A DNA stretch of 64,000 nt from DAOVXM01 sp963746255 (GTDB lineage: Bacteria > Chloroflexota > Anaerolineae > Anaerolineales > UBA4823), in contig CAVVAJ010000009.1 of the NCBI GenBank assembly GCA_963746255.1, positions 372,001 to 436,000 of the forward strand, read 5' to 3'. The notes beneath the pieces were generated by a model. That model saw only the letters and a list, made by a program, of their open reading frames with translations. It was not told the DNA's origin and ran no database searches. Shown piece by piece: positions 45,855-54,482 of the stretch. Made by a program: the position numbers and the translations under genes. Within the stretch, counting starts at the first letter, position 1, and every line of letters begins with the position of its first letter.

Positions 45855-46511
45855 TTATATCTGCGCCGCATTGAATTTATTCATGGTAGGATCGATGCCT
45901 TCCTCAACAAATGTAAAAATAGCTTCAACCGCTTGATCTAGAACTGCTCCGAGAAACTCAGTGTCGGACTTTGAAAAATCTTGCAGGACGTAATCGGTGG
46001 CTTCCATGCGCCCAGGTGGCCGCCCGATGCCTACACGCAGTCGTGGGAAGTCTTGTGTGCCCAGCCTCTCGATGATTGATTTCATTCCCCTTTGTCCTCC
46101 GGAACCGCCTTGAGTTCTTATTCGAATGGTGCCAAATGGCAGGTCAACATCATCGAAAACCACTAAAATTCGTTCCGTTGGGATCTTATAGTATTTGGCT
46201 AGACTGCTGACGGCTTGCCCGGAGAGGTTCATAAAAGTTTGCGGCTTTACCAGCAGCAGGCGGGAACCCTTGTAGTTCTCTTTCGTGATCAAGGCCTGTG
46301 ATTCGACACGTGCGAAGTTTGTCCCCAGCTTCCCGGTCAGGTGATCGAGGACCATGAAACCTATATTATGACGGTTATTAACATATTCTCGCCCTGGATT
46401 GCCGAGACCCACCAGCATGAAAAACGTGCTCGGTTCTTCTGTTTCGGATCGCAGCGGTGCGGCGATCTTAGCAAATAAGTCCTTAAGCGATTTTGGTTGG
46501 TTTTCAGCCAT
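45855..46511 (-). CDS. pth: Peptidyl-tRNA hydrolase
   Basis: Pth recycles peptidyl-tRNA released from ribosomes. VGLGNPGREYVNNRHNIGFM holds the catalytic His, and KPQTFMNLSGQAV, VFDDVDLPFG and GGSGGQRGMKSII are all diagnostic. There is an extra head of about 30 residues before the usual start (MAENQPKSLKDLFAKIAAP), so a later start is possible, but no internal Met lies before MLVGLGNPG. The ATG overlaps the preceding gene's stop by eight bases. It is followed by mfd. Confidence 0.96.
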   Translation of the reverse strand: MAENQPKSLKDLFAKIAAPLRSETEEPSTFFMLVGLGNPGREYVNNRHNIGFMVLDHLTGKLGTNFARVESQALITKENYKGSRLLLVKPQTFMNLSGQAVSSLAKYYKIPTERILVVFDDVDLPFGTIRIRTQGGSGGQRGMKSIIERLGTQDFPRLRVGIGRPPGRMEATDYVLQDFSKSDTEFLGAVLDQAVEAIFTFVEEGIDPTMNKFNAAQI

Positions 46512-47205
46512 TGCGGTTTCTTATGTTTTTGAAGGTTGCGTATAAACCCAAGATTGCCAATATCGTTATGCTGAAAAGCGCGCCCTTTCCCAGAGTTTGG
46601 ATATAAACCTGCTCCGAGATCACGAGCTGGTTCGTGGGCAAGGGTTCCTTGGTTGCTGGAATTGCCGTGGATATCTGTGTCAGACTGGTATCAGGCTCAC
46701 TAGATTGGGTGATGACCGCGATCGTGGTTGCTGTTGCTGGCGCGGGCGTATTGGTTTCAATTGGTGTGTAGTTGCGCACCCGCAGGTTATCCACTCGCTG
46801 CTCAATGCTTGTGCCGTCGCTGAGCCGGATCATCACTCGCAGCTGGTAAAACCCATCACTGATCTGCGTCGTATCCCATTGCGTGATCTCAGCGCCGCGC
46901 GTAGGAGAATCGTTTGTACTGATTAAAAACCATGTATCTAAGGGGTTATCAGCATAAGCAAAAGTGACCTCACTCTGCTCGAAACCTTCCACATCTGTCG
47001 TGCCGATAATTGGTACATTTCCCTGGACTGCCTCACCAGCCTCCGGTGATGAAATGCTGATGCTTGACGATCCAGTAGGTCCGTTCGTCGGCGTCGCTGT
47101 TGGTACCTGCTGGATGGTTGGCAGCAGAATAGATCCCAATCCAGGCACAAGGGATAAAATGATTACGAGCAGAAGCTGGTTCATGGCAAACATGTAGTTT
47201 AACAC
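46504..47205 (-). CDS. Membrane-anchored extracytoplasmic protein with Ig-like domain
   Basis: The 233-residue protein has an N-terminal signal/anchor (MNQLLLVIILSLVPGLGSIL) and a Thr/Pro-rich linker. An immunoglobulin-like beta domain (about 45-145) contains ISSPEAGEAVQGNVPIIGTT and DTTQISDGFYQLRVMI, followed by a second Thr/Pro linker and a C-terminal membrane helix. Ig-like domains of this sort occur in surface proteins of Chloroflexota. No enzyme motif is seen. The start could be GTG 47205, ATG 47193 or ATG 47184. It overlaps pth by eight bases and heads the minus-strand run. Confidence 0.6.
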   Translation of the reverse strand: MLNYMFAMNQLLLVIILSLVPGLGSILLPTIQQVPTATPTNGPTGSSSISISSPEAGEAVQGNVPIIGTTDVEGFEQSEVTFAYADNPLDTWFLISTNDSPTRGAEITQWDTTQISDGFYQLRVMIRLSDGTSIEQRVDNLRVRNYTPIETNTPAPATATTIAVITQSSEPDTSLTQISTAIPATKEPLPTNQLVISEQVYIQTLGKGALFSITILAILGLYATFKNIRNRNG

Positions 47206-47654
47206 GGAGGCACAGGTCGGTCAACCTTGCTGTGTAGCTTGCGTGCGCAAAGTAGGTTAGTCCTATTTATGCAAAGTTAATATGAATATTTTAGAAAACA
47301 TCTTCAGAGAGGACAGCACAAATCAGACAAGCTACTGACGATAATCAAAAAAGAACTCACTCGCTTTAAGGTACTGGTTTGTTGGAGGCCGTCGATCAAC
47401 CGGGCATGTCTAAGACTGTTCGCGCTTACATCCTCGAGTTATAGCATACGCTGCACACAACACTCCGGCAAAACAGATGTTCTTTCTCTCCAGAACACTT
47501 GATTTCCAGTTGGTTCGCAGCCGGCGTGTTTTCTATATTTGTCATATCCGACAGTATTTGTTATCATTACCACATTCTCGTTTTATAATCCAGCCCATTT
47601 CCACATCAAACAATATATCAACCCGGTGATGGGGTGCCTTAGCTGGGAGGCAAT
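47206..47654. other. Intergenic region left of the remnant cluster
   Basis: No gene or clear signal is seen in these 449 bases apart from a GGGAGG at 47644-47649, which would serve the remnant starting at 47655. A promoter for the minus-strand run must lie here but could not be placed. Confidence 0.4.
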
Positions 47655-47832
47655 ATGAAAAGACATGGCGTACTATGGTCTGTATTTGTGACATGCATGT
47701 TAGTGGGGCTGCTGCTATCGAGAAGCACGGTCGTCTCGACAGCATCGGAAGATCCTAATGCTGGCCTTCGTAATTTCCGATGAGGAACAACGCTGGAATC
47801 TGGTCAATTACCTGCGCATGTTCCAGGAGTGA
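47655..47832 (+). pseudogene. Remnant of a secreted cytochrome c-like protein
   Basis: With a good ribosome site (GGGAGG), the ATG at 47655 opens a signal-peptide-like sequence MKRHGVLWSVFVTCMLVGLL followed by LSRSTVVSTAS, stopping at 47781. In another frame (47758-47832) the DNA reads VISDEEQRWNLVNYLRMFQ, which closely matches the C-terminal helix of class I cytochromes c (D-E-x-R-W-x-L-V-x-Y-L-R). The haem-binding CxxCH region is absent. The simplest reading is a secreted cytochrome c gene that lost its middle and shifted frame. Confidence 0.55.
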
Positions 47833-47953
47833 GCCCGGCTGCGCACGCTAGAATCTCTGACTGCTTTTTTCAATTGGAATAGTGCGAGCTAGGGGTGAAC
47901 GTGCAGCCGCCCGGGTTTCGCAGGCTGTGGCCAACTGGTTACAATGTGAGCGT

Positions 47954-48027
47954 GCCCCAGTAGCTCAAATAGAAAGACCGAGGCTCTCTTTATGCCTGGA
48001 TTCCGTTCTCGAATCGCGGCTTGGATA
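47954..48027 (+). pseudogene. Decayed tRNA-like sequence
   Basis: GCCCCAGTAGCTCAAATAG resembles the acceptor and D-arm start of a tRNA. AGGCT/TGCCT then flanks a 7-base loop CTCTTTA (formally a CTT anticodon), and TTCTCGAATC resembles the T-loop GTTCGAATC with two extra bases. The acceptor stem pairs at only about five of seven places, and the D-stem (GCTC with GACC) and T-arm are imperfect. It is read as an eroded tRNA, not a working gene. Confidence 0.4.
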
Positions 48028-48312
48028 GCAATCTCTCCCTATGTGACAACCTCGATCATTGTGAATTCTTTGCTGAGCTCTGTTTACCTGAGGCTTTGGT
48101 TATCCTGCTAACCTACCCTCAGCTAGAAAAGAGCCAACATTCATGCTCTCTCACATCAGTTAACCGCTCGTTCTTATCTCCCACGCACGACTGGTAGTTA
48201 TTTCATAGTCCCTTGCTTCTTATGAAAAATATACTAGCAATATCTAGTTGTCTCCCGTGTATGTTCTACCCCCGGATAAGCCCTCGCAAGCTTCTCAAGG
48301 CTTCTCATAATT
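48028..48312. other. Gap within the remnant region
   Basis: No gene, repeat or RNA was recognised here. The sequence lies between the tRNA-like remnant and the broken winged-helix gene. Confidence 0.4.
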
Positions 48313-48966
48313 TCAACCATACTCGCCCCGCGCAAGGGCCTCCCGCATGATCGCCAGGGCTGCCAACCCCGTGGCTGGTTTATCCTTGCGGCAGAAGCGG
48401 AAGCCCTTCGGACCGTCACGAGCATATATCTCCAGGATGCCGGGGACGTTCTTCGAGTTCCAGCGGTGTATCTGCCAGTGCTCCAGCGTCGCCTCCCACA
48501 ACGCAAGGTCCTTAACTACCTCACCGATTGCCTCCCACTGGGCCTGGTTGGGGCGCAGTCCCAGGGTGGCGTGGTAGGCCTTGACCGCCTCCTTTTCCAG
48601 ATTTCCGGAATCGGGTCCAGTTTTCTGGACTGGTATCGGCGTCGTATGCCAGTTTTCCGAAGCGGATTCCTGTTTTCCGGACGAGTATTCCGGTGGGAAC
48701 GAGAAGACCAACCGGCCGGGGGCATGGTAGTACTGGCGCACCAATCCCATCCGCCGCAGGACCGCCAGGTGGTCATACAGGCTCGAAGCCGACCGGCCGG
48801 TATATGCCTTTAGATCTGCGATTTTGACCGGCGCGCTCTCGGCCTGTTCACCGACCAGCAGTCTGAGCTGCATTCAGGTGTAGTCACTGGCCGGGGTTAG
48901 AGCGGGATGCCCCAGCACTTGCGCTGGTACAAAGAACCCAGGTTGGTTTTGGATTGGTCCGTTCAT
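48313..48966 (-). pseudogene. Winged-helix DNA-binding protein gene broken by an in-frame TGA
   Basis: A good start exists on the minus strand: GGAGGGGAA before ATG 48966, reading MNGPIQNQPGFFVPAQVL and ALTPASDYT, then TGA at 48874-48876. It continues in the same frame as MQLRLLVGEQAESAPVKIAD for 186 residues. The second part has a helix-turn-helix (IADLKAYTGRSASSLYDHLA, then LRRMGLVRQY), as in replication or mobile-element proteins. The C-terminal part (NVPGILEIYARDGPKGFRF) is unassigned. The GC content is visibly higher than in neighbours, suggesting transfer. The MQL frame could still be translated alone, but no ribosome site precedes it. Confidence 0.6.
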
Positions 48967-49753
48967 TTCCCCTCCACTGATTGGGTAAAAAAAGGGCTGG
49001 GCACAGAAGGATTCCCTGGAATAGCAAACTCCAGGCAGAACTTCGTTCCGTATACCATCCCAGTCCGTTAACCGCCACCGACGTGGATCTGCCGTCTGAC
49101 TGCGTCGAGGGGTACGCCTCCACTGAGCAATCGGTCCACACCGGTGATCTCTTTATAGGATACCAGAAATACTAAATTAGCACAACTGTTCTAGTTGATG
49201 AGTTTGAATATTTTAGGGTTTCGCCTAGCTTGCCCGCCCATCACTCCCGCTTCTCCATCAACTGGAATTGGGGCAGATTCCCCCCCCGGTTTCTAGCCAC
49301 CCACTCGAAATTGCTCAACAACTTCGGTAACCGATACTCTGCCCAACGCCCAATCTTCGTAGTGCCAAAGCTGTAGAAGAAATCCGCATCTGTGCCAGCG
49401 AATCTCGCCCAAGATCGCGAGTATATCTGCTCAAGTATTTCCCATGGTAAGGAAGAAATTGTTTTGGTAGGTCACAATATTTTCTGCTTTCGTTTGTGTG
49501 GAAGCCTCCGAAAGGATACTCAAGACCTACTCTACGCAATAATTCTTCAAATTGAATGTTACACAGACATTTGTGAATCACTGTGCTTTGTTTACTAATG
49601 TTTAGTCACTGCACAGATTGTGATATATTTTAGATTGACTTCTTCATTAATCAACCCTACAACCTATTTTCATATTACGTAAAAATCGATCTGTCAAATA
49701 CTAATCTAGATATATCCAGTGATGCCTTGGTTTACACCCGAAGGAGTTCCCCC
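48967..49753. other. Intergenic region ahead of the YesN/YesM system
   Basis: Short open frames exist on both strands (for example minus 49315-49581 and plus 48981-49175), but they have no recognisable domain or ribosome site. The right part is AT-rich and probably holds the promoter of the response-regulator gene; no hexamer pair is convincing. The left part shares the higher GC of the broken winged-helix gene. Confidence 0.4.
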
Positions 49754-51343
49754 ATGCCATATAAGGTGTTCCTTGTCGAGGATGAGATCGTTACAAGAGA
49801 GGGGATACGTGACAATGTTGATTGGAAATCTGCCGGCTTTGAATTCTGCGGCGAAGCACCAGATGGAGAGATAGCACTCCCGTTAATTGAGGCTTCTCAA
49901 CCCGATGTATTGATCACTGATATAAAAATGCCCTTCATGGATGGGCTGCAATTGAGCAAAATCATCCAGAAGCATATGCCCTGGATCAAGGTCATTATTC
50001 TAAGCGGTCATGATGAGTTCGAATACGCCCAGTCTGCTGTCAAATTGGGGGTGACAGAATACTTGCTGAAACCCGTTAGTGCCCAAGATTTGAGTACTGC
50101 ATTAGGAAATTTATCCGCTACACTTGATCGAGAAAAACAGGAACGAGAAACCCTTAAAGGCCTCCAAAACAAAGTTAAAGATAATTTGGCCCCGGCTCAA
50201 GAAAAATTTTTACTTCGATTAGTGACGGGCGGGGTATCCTCAGCGGACGCGGTTGAGCAGAGCCAGCAATTGGGGTTGGATATTGTTGCCAGATATTATC
50301 TTGTTTTACTAATCCACATCGAATTATGTGAAGAATCCCAGCCCTTTGATTATTACGAGTATAAACAAGTTGAGCAGATCGTCTCCAGCCTGGCAGGAAA
50401 TAACGGCAACATATTCCTGACCATAAAGGACATGGAAGAACTTGTTCTGCTCATCAAGGGTAATAACTCCGAGCAATTACAGCGCGAAGGGACCTTATTA
50501 GCTAACCTGATCTCGCGAGAAGTAGAAGAGAGAACAACCTGTGGGCTAACGATTGAGATAGGGAATCCCCAAAACCGGCTTGGAGATATTCATCATTCTT
50601 TTGCTGAGGCATTGATCGGAGTAAAGAGTCAAATTGGAGAGTCCCGACCGATAAGTTCGAGTGGGGAGAACATTCAGGGGTATTTACTCAAGTTGGATCA
50701 TGTGGCGATTGAGAATTATTTGAAGTTTGGTTCAATCGCTGATTTTGATGGGTTCTTTGCTGACTGTATTCTGCCGATCGGTACAGCTAGTCTGAGATCC
50801 AATTTGTTAAAGCATTATCTATTTATAGATATCCTTATGACAACCACCCAATTTGTGAGCGATTTGGGTGGAGAGGAAGATCAAGTTTTTCTCGATTTCC
50901 ATGAGATCGAAAAAATTCTCGCTAATATTAACAGCATGGGGCAGATCAAAGAGGAAATAAAAAGGATTATTGTACCTGCCCTGACCTTTCGGAACAGTCG
51001 GGTCAATCATGAACGCGGTATCATTCTCAATCAAGCCAAGGCCTACATCGATAGTTCCTTCACCGATCCAGAGCTAAGAATGAGTAAGGTTGCCAATATT
51101 TTTAACGTCAGCCCGAGCCATTTCAGCACGGTTTTCAAGCAAGAGGTTGGGGAAACCTTCCGAGATTACTTGAGCAGCATCAGAATCAACCGGGCAAAAG
51201 AACTTCTTCGAACCACCAATCTTCAATGCTCAGAAGTGGCATTTCAGAGTGGTTTTAACGACCCTCATTACTTTAGTTTTGTTTTCAAAAAGAAAACAGG
51301 TGCGACACCTCAGCAATTCCGGGATCAATTTCAACGAGAGTAA
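49754..51343 (+). CDS. Response regulator with AraC-type DNA-binding domain (YesN-like)
   Basis: The 529-residue regulator has a receiver domain (1-120; VFLVEDEIVTREGI, phosphorylated Asp56 in LITDIKMPFMDG, Lys in YLLKPV). A long middle region of about 280 residues follows, then a C-terminal AraC/XylS double helix-turn-helix (VANIFNVSPSHFSTVFKQEV and SEVAFQSGFNDPHYFSFVFK). It is the partner of the kinase that follows 17 bases later. Such pairs control sugar uptake genes; the ABC system downstream is the obvious target. GAAGGAG precedes ATG 49754, which is preferred to the in-frame codon at 49727. Confidence 0.94.
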   Translation: MPYKVFLVEDEIVTREGIRDNVDWKSAGFEFCGEAPDGEIALPLIEASQPDVLITDIKMPFMDGLQLSKIIQKHMPWIKVIILSGHDEFEYAQSAVKLGVTEYLLKPVSAQDLSTALGNLSATLDREKQERETLKGLQNKVKDNLAPAQEKFLLRLVTGGVSSADAVEQSQQLGLDIVARYYLVLLIHIELCEESQPFDYYEYKQVEQIVSSLAGNNGNIFLTIKDMEELVLLIKGNNSEQLQREGTLLANLISREVEERTTCGLTIEIGNPQNRLGDIHHSFAEALIGVKSQIGESRPISSSGENIQGYLLKLDHVAIENYLKFGSIADFDGFFADCILPIGTASLRSNLLKHYLFIDILMTTTQFVSDLGGEEDQVFLDFHEIEKILANINSMGQIKEEIKRIIVPALTFRNSRVNHERGIILNQAKAYIDSSFTDPELRMSKVANIFNVSPSHFSTVFKQEVGETFRDYLSSIRINRAKELLRTTNLQCSEVAFQSGFNDPHYFSFVFKKKTGATPQQFRDQFQRE

Positions 51344-51360
51344 ATAGCAGAGTAATCAAA

Positions 51361-52884
51361 ATGAATATTGGACTAACAGCTAACGAAACAACCCCAAGAT
51401 ATATTGGTAAATTCATCGATATTTTTAGCCGCATCAATATTTCTCTCCGTGTGAAAATCTTGATATCCTTTTTTACGGTGATTATTTTGTTGGTGGCAGT
51501 AAACACAATGTTGATCCTGAAAGTGCTGCAGTTTAACCGCCAGTATGATTCGATCATCACAAATATCACCACTGCAAACAGCATCAACGAGTACATCAAA
51601 CCAGCCATTGATACTGAAATGTGGAACATTGTGGCCGGCAAGAAAGAGTTCAGTGAAGGTACCCAATACCAGATCATCGGGCAAGTCAACTCCCAAATCG
51701 AGTCCATAATGGAAAATACCAATTCAGATAAATCCAGGATCAAACTGGAAGTTATCCACAGGACAATGGCAACGTTGACGAACTATGTCGATAAAATGGG
51801 GGAGCAGATTGAGCAAGGAAGTCTTGTAGCTGAGAACGAGCAAGTCCTCGATAATATCCGGGGGGTCTCCGATGTTGTTGAAGCGACAGTTCAGGATTAT
51901 ATGCTCTTCGAGGTTCAACAAGCGGAACAACAGCACATCGAAAATCAAAACAGCTTTAACCGCTGGATTATTTTGTATTCTATCTTATTACCTTGCGTAA
52001 TCGGCTTTTCAATTGCTGCGGCATGGATTATTTCCGTCAGTATTTATATTCCGATTAAAAAGCTCCAGGATCTTACTACCACGATCACAAAGAACGACCT
52101 TCAAGCGTTACTATCTAGTGAGAATGTAGATGAAATCACAGAATTGGGATTGAGCTTCAATATAATGACCGGAAAAATTCGAGAATTACTGGATTCTAAA
52201 GTGAGAGAACAGGAAAATCTAAAGAAAGCCGAATTGAAGGCTTTACAAGCGCAGATCAACCCTCACTTTCTCTATAATACGCTCGATACCATTGTGTGGA
52301 TGTCCGAGTCCAATCAGCCTGGACAGGTAATTGAAATCGTTAGGGCGTTGTCGAGTTTCTTCAGGATCTCCTTGAGTAGAGGAAAGGAATGGATCTCGAT
52401 CCGCCAGGAAATCGAACATGTCCGCAGCTATCTCCTTATCCAGAAGATCCGCTACCATGATATTTTAGATTTTGAAATCGAGGTGGACGAAAATATACTG
52501 GATGGCACAATCCTAAAGCTAACCCTGCAACCTTTAGTTGAGAATGCCCTGTATCACGGGATCAAAAATAAAAGAAATGGCGGAACGATTCGGGTGCGGG
52601 CAAGAACGGCAGACCATAACCTGGTGTTATTGGAAGTACAGGATGATGGGCTTGGTTTTACGCCCAATAAACTATCTCAGATTCATGCTGCAGTTGCGAA
52701 CAATTCAGATGAAATCCTTCAAAGTGAGAGTGGTTTTGGATTAGAAAACGTCCATAAGCGCATCCAGTTATATTATGGAAAACAATACGGGCTGTCTGTT
52801 GAAAGCCAATATCAAAAGGGCACACGAGTGACTGTTACCATTCCACTTCAAGAGAAATTAGGACAAGATAGAACCAAGGAGTAG
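51361..52884 (+). CDS. Sensor histidine kinase (YesM/LytS-type)
   Basis: The 507-residue kinase has a first membrane helix at about 31-54 and an extracytoplasmic helical region of about 150 residues. A second helix at about 203-226 is followed by HAMP and the His_kinase domain with QAQINPHFLYNTLD (His302). The ATPase domain contains LQPLVENALYHGIK (N-box) and DDGLGF (G-box). The extracytoplasmic part looks like a four-helix bundle, which often senses through a periplasmic binding protein. It is co-transcribed with the regulator and the binding protein that starts seven bases after it. Confidence 0.94.
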   Translation: MNIGLTANETTPRYIGKFIDIFSRINISLRVKILISFFTVIILLVAVNTMLILKVLQFNRQYDSIITNITTANSINEYIKPAIDTEMWNIVAGKKEFSEGTQYQIIGQVNSQIESIMENTNSDKSRIKLEVIHRTMATLTNYVDKMGEQIEQGSLVAENEQVLDNIRGVSDVVEATVQDYMLFEVQQAEQQHIENQNSFNRWIILYSILLPCVIGFSIAAAWIISVSIYIPIKKLQDLTTTITKNDLQALLSSENVDEITELGLSFNIMTGKIRELLDSKVREQENLKKAELKALQAQINPHFLYNTLDTIVWMSESNQPGQVIEIVRALSSFFRISLSRGKEWISIRQEIEHVRSYLLIQKIRYHDILDFEIEVDENILDGTILKLTLQPLVENALYHGIKNKRNGGTIRVRARTADHNLVLLEVQDDGLGFTPNKLSQIHAAVANNSDEILQSESGFGLENVHKRIQLYYGKQYGLSVESQYQKGTRVTVTIPLQEKLGQDRTKE

Positions 52885-52891
52885 ATCTGAA

Positions 52892-53890
52892 ATGAAGTAT
52901 GTCCCAAAGACTTATTGCCTGTTTATGTTGATATTGCTCACAGTTTTTTGGGGCTGCAGGAGTGATATTGATCCTGAGCCAAATATTACGGAACAAATAA
53001 TAGATACCAAGAAAACCTATCAGAATCTGGTGGTCGGATATTCCCAACTTGGTGCTGAAAGTGAGTGGCGGACGGGCAACACGGCCTCAATCCAAAAAGC
53101 CGCCGAAAGTTTGGGCGTGGAGTTAATTTTCTCGGATGCCCAACAAAAACAAGAAAACCAAATTAAAGCGATCCGCACCTTTATTGCCCAGCAGGTTGAT
53201 GTAATCGGTGTTTCTCCTATTGTAGAAACTGGCTGGGAATCCGTCTTTCAGGAAGCCAAAGATGCTGGCATACCCATAATCCTGGTTGATCGACGGGCAG
53301 ATGTTCCAGAAGATATGTACGCTACGTATATTGGTTCAGATTTTACCGAAGAAGGTAGAAGAGCAGCCCGGGTTATGGCAGAACTTCTCGATGGTAAAGG
53401 CGATATTGTAGAATTGGTAGGAACCTTAGACTCAGCACCAGCTAATGATCGTTATATTGGTTTTAGGGAGGTAATGGAAGATTATCCGGAAATGAAGATT
53501 ATCGCCTCGGAGTCTGCTGATTTCACGCGTGCAAAAGGGGAAGAAGTCATGCAGGGTTATTTAGAACAGTATGGAGATCAAATCGACGCTTTATACGCTC
53601 ACAATGATGACAGCGCAATTGGGGCGATCCGAGCGATCGAGGCATATGGTTTGAGGCCAGGTCAGGATATCATCATTGTCTCAATAGATGCGATTCGAGA
53701 TGCTTTCCAGGCCATGATCGATGGAAAATTAAATGCAACTATAGAGTGCAATCCTCTCTTGGGGCCAACGTTCTTTGATGTCGCCTTGAAAGTGGTCAAC
53801 GGTGAGTATGTTCCTAAGTGGATACCTTCTCAGGAGAGCATATACTTCCCTGATAATGCTGCGGAAATCCTGCCAACTCGCAAGTATTGA
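52892..53890 (+). CDS. Sugar-binding lipoprotein, YtfQ-like (first paralogue, in the sensor operon)
   Basis: The 332-residue protein has a lipoprotein signal ending in VFWGC (Cys22) and a type I periplasmic binding fold: VVGYSQLGAESEWRTGNTAS, GVSPIVETGWESVFQEAK, LVDRRADV and NATIECNPLLGP. These match YtfQ, the galactofuranose-binding protein. It starts seven bases after the kinase with AAGGAG upstream, so it belongs to the sensor operon rather than the transporter operon. It aligns throughout with the protein at 54483. Inferred: it may present ligand to the kinase, or be a second transport receptor. Confidence 0.9.
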   Translation: MKYVPKTYCLFMLILLTVFWGCRSDIDPEPNITEQIIDTKKTYQNLVVGYSQLGAESEWRTGNTASIQKAAESLGVELIFSDAQQKQENQIKAIRTFIAQQVDVIGVSPIVETGWESVFQEAKDAGIPIILVDRRADVPEDMYATYIGSDFTEEGRRAARVMAELLDGKGDIVELVGTLDSAPANDRYIGFREVMEDYPEMKIIASESADFTRAKGEEVMQGYLEQYGDQIDALYAHNDDSAIGAIRAIEAYGLRPGQDIIIVSIDAIRDAFQAMIDGKLNATIECNPLLGPTFFDVALKVVNGEYVPKWIPSQESIYFPDNAAEILPTRKY

Positions 53891-54482
53891 GGACATGTTA
53901 GTTTTCACTCTTAAGTGTAATGGTCGACATCAACTCCTTGGCGATTTTCATAACGAGTAACTTCACAACGCGGCAGGCGTTGCTCAAACAAGTATGCCAT
54001 GTTATATCATTAGGAGGATGAAAAGAAAGTATTCCATTTCCCATTTTTTTGAGATTACTCATTTTTGGTCACTATTCTCGGAAAATAATTAACCTCTATC
54101 GAAAAAAAACAAACCCTCTATTTGGAAGGTTTGTTGATTTTTAAAAACCCAAATCATATTTAACAAACCACTCATACTTATCTATTGAGATTGAAATCCA
54201 TTTTTGCTATTCTGATATTGGATCATAATGCTTCATTATCCCGGAAGAAATGCATGTTTAATCACAACCTGGTAGATAATCTGAAAGGGGAAAAAGAGGT
54301 GATTTATAAGAAAATGGCCGAGATTGATAAGAGAAGCGCTTGCTCAGTGATTGATGTCCCCAAGCAATCACATCCGGGAGTGCGATTTAGCCCTTGAAAA
54401 CCAAGAGCTCTGTTGCGCGGCCTCATTATTCCGTACAGATCTCCGCAAGGAGAACAAATCAGATCGAAAAGGAGAGAAAATC
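53891..54482. other. Long intergenic region before the second binding protein
   Basis: These 592 bases are AT-rich on the left and contain a terminator at 54105-54142. The open frame at 54185-54397 has no recognisable domain and is probably chance. The promoter of the transporter operon and a YesN-like operator should lie here; no repeat convincing enough to name was found. AAAGGAGAG ends the region as the ribosome site of the next gene. Confidence 0.45.
54105..54142. terminator. Terminator after the sensor operon
   Basis: ACAAACC (54109-54115) pairs with GGTTTGT (54128-54134). An A-run lies before it and TGATTTTT after it, so it could work in both directions. It lies about 220 bases after the first binding-protein stop, separating the sensor operon from the transporter operon. 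Confidence 0.7.

Noticed and set aside
48981..49175. 64-codon plus-strand frame opposite the broken winged-helix gene's upstream region
   Set aside because: No ribosome site or recognisable motif.
49315..49581. 88-codon minus-strand frame upstream of the response regulator
   Set aside because: Considered as a transposase fragment, but no diagnostic motif was found and other frames look equally likely.
51750..51762. DnaA-box-like TTATCCACA
   Set aside because: A single copy inside the histidine kinase gene, with no cluster of boxes, AT-rich unwinding region or dnaA/dnaN nearby.
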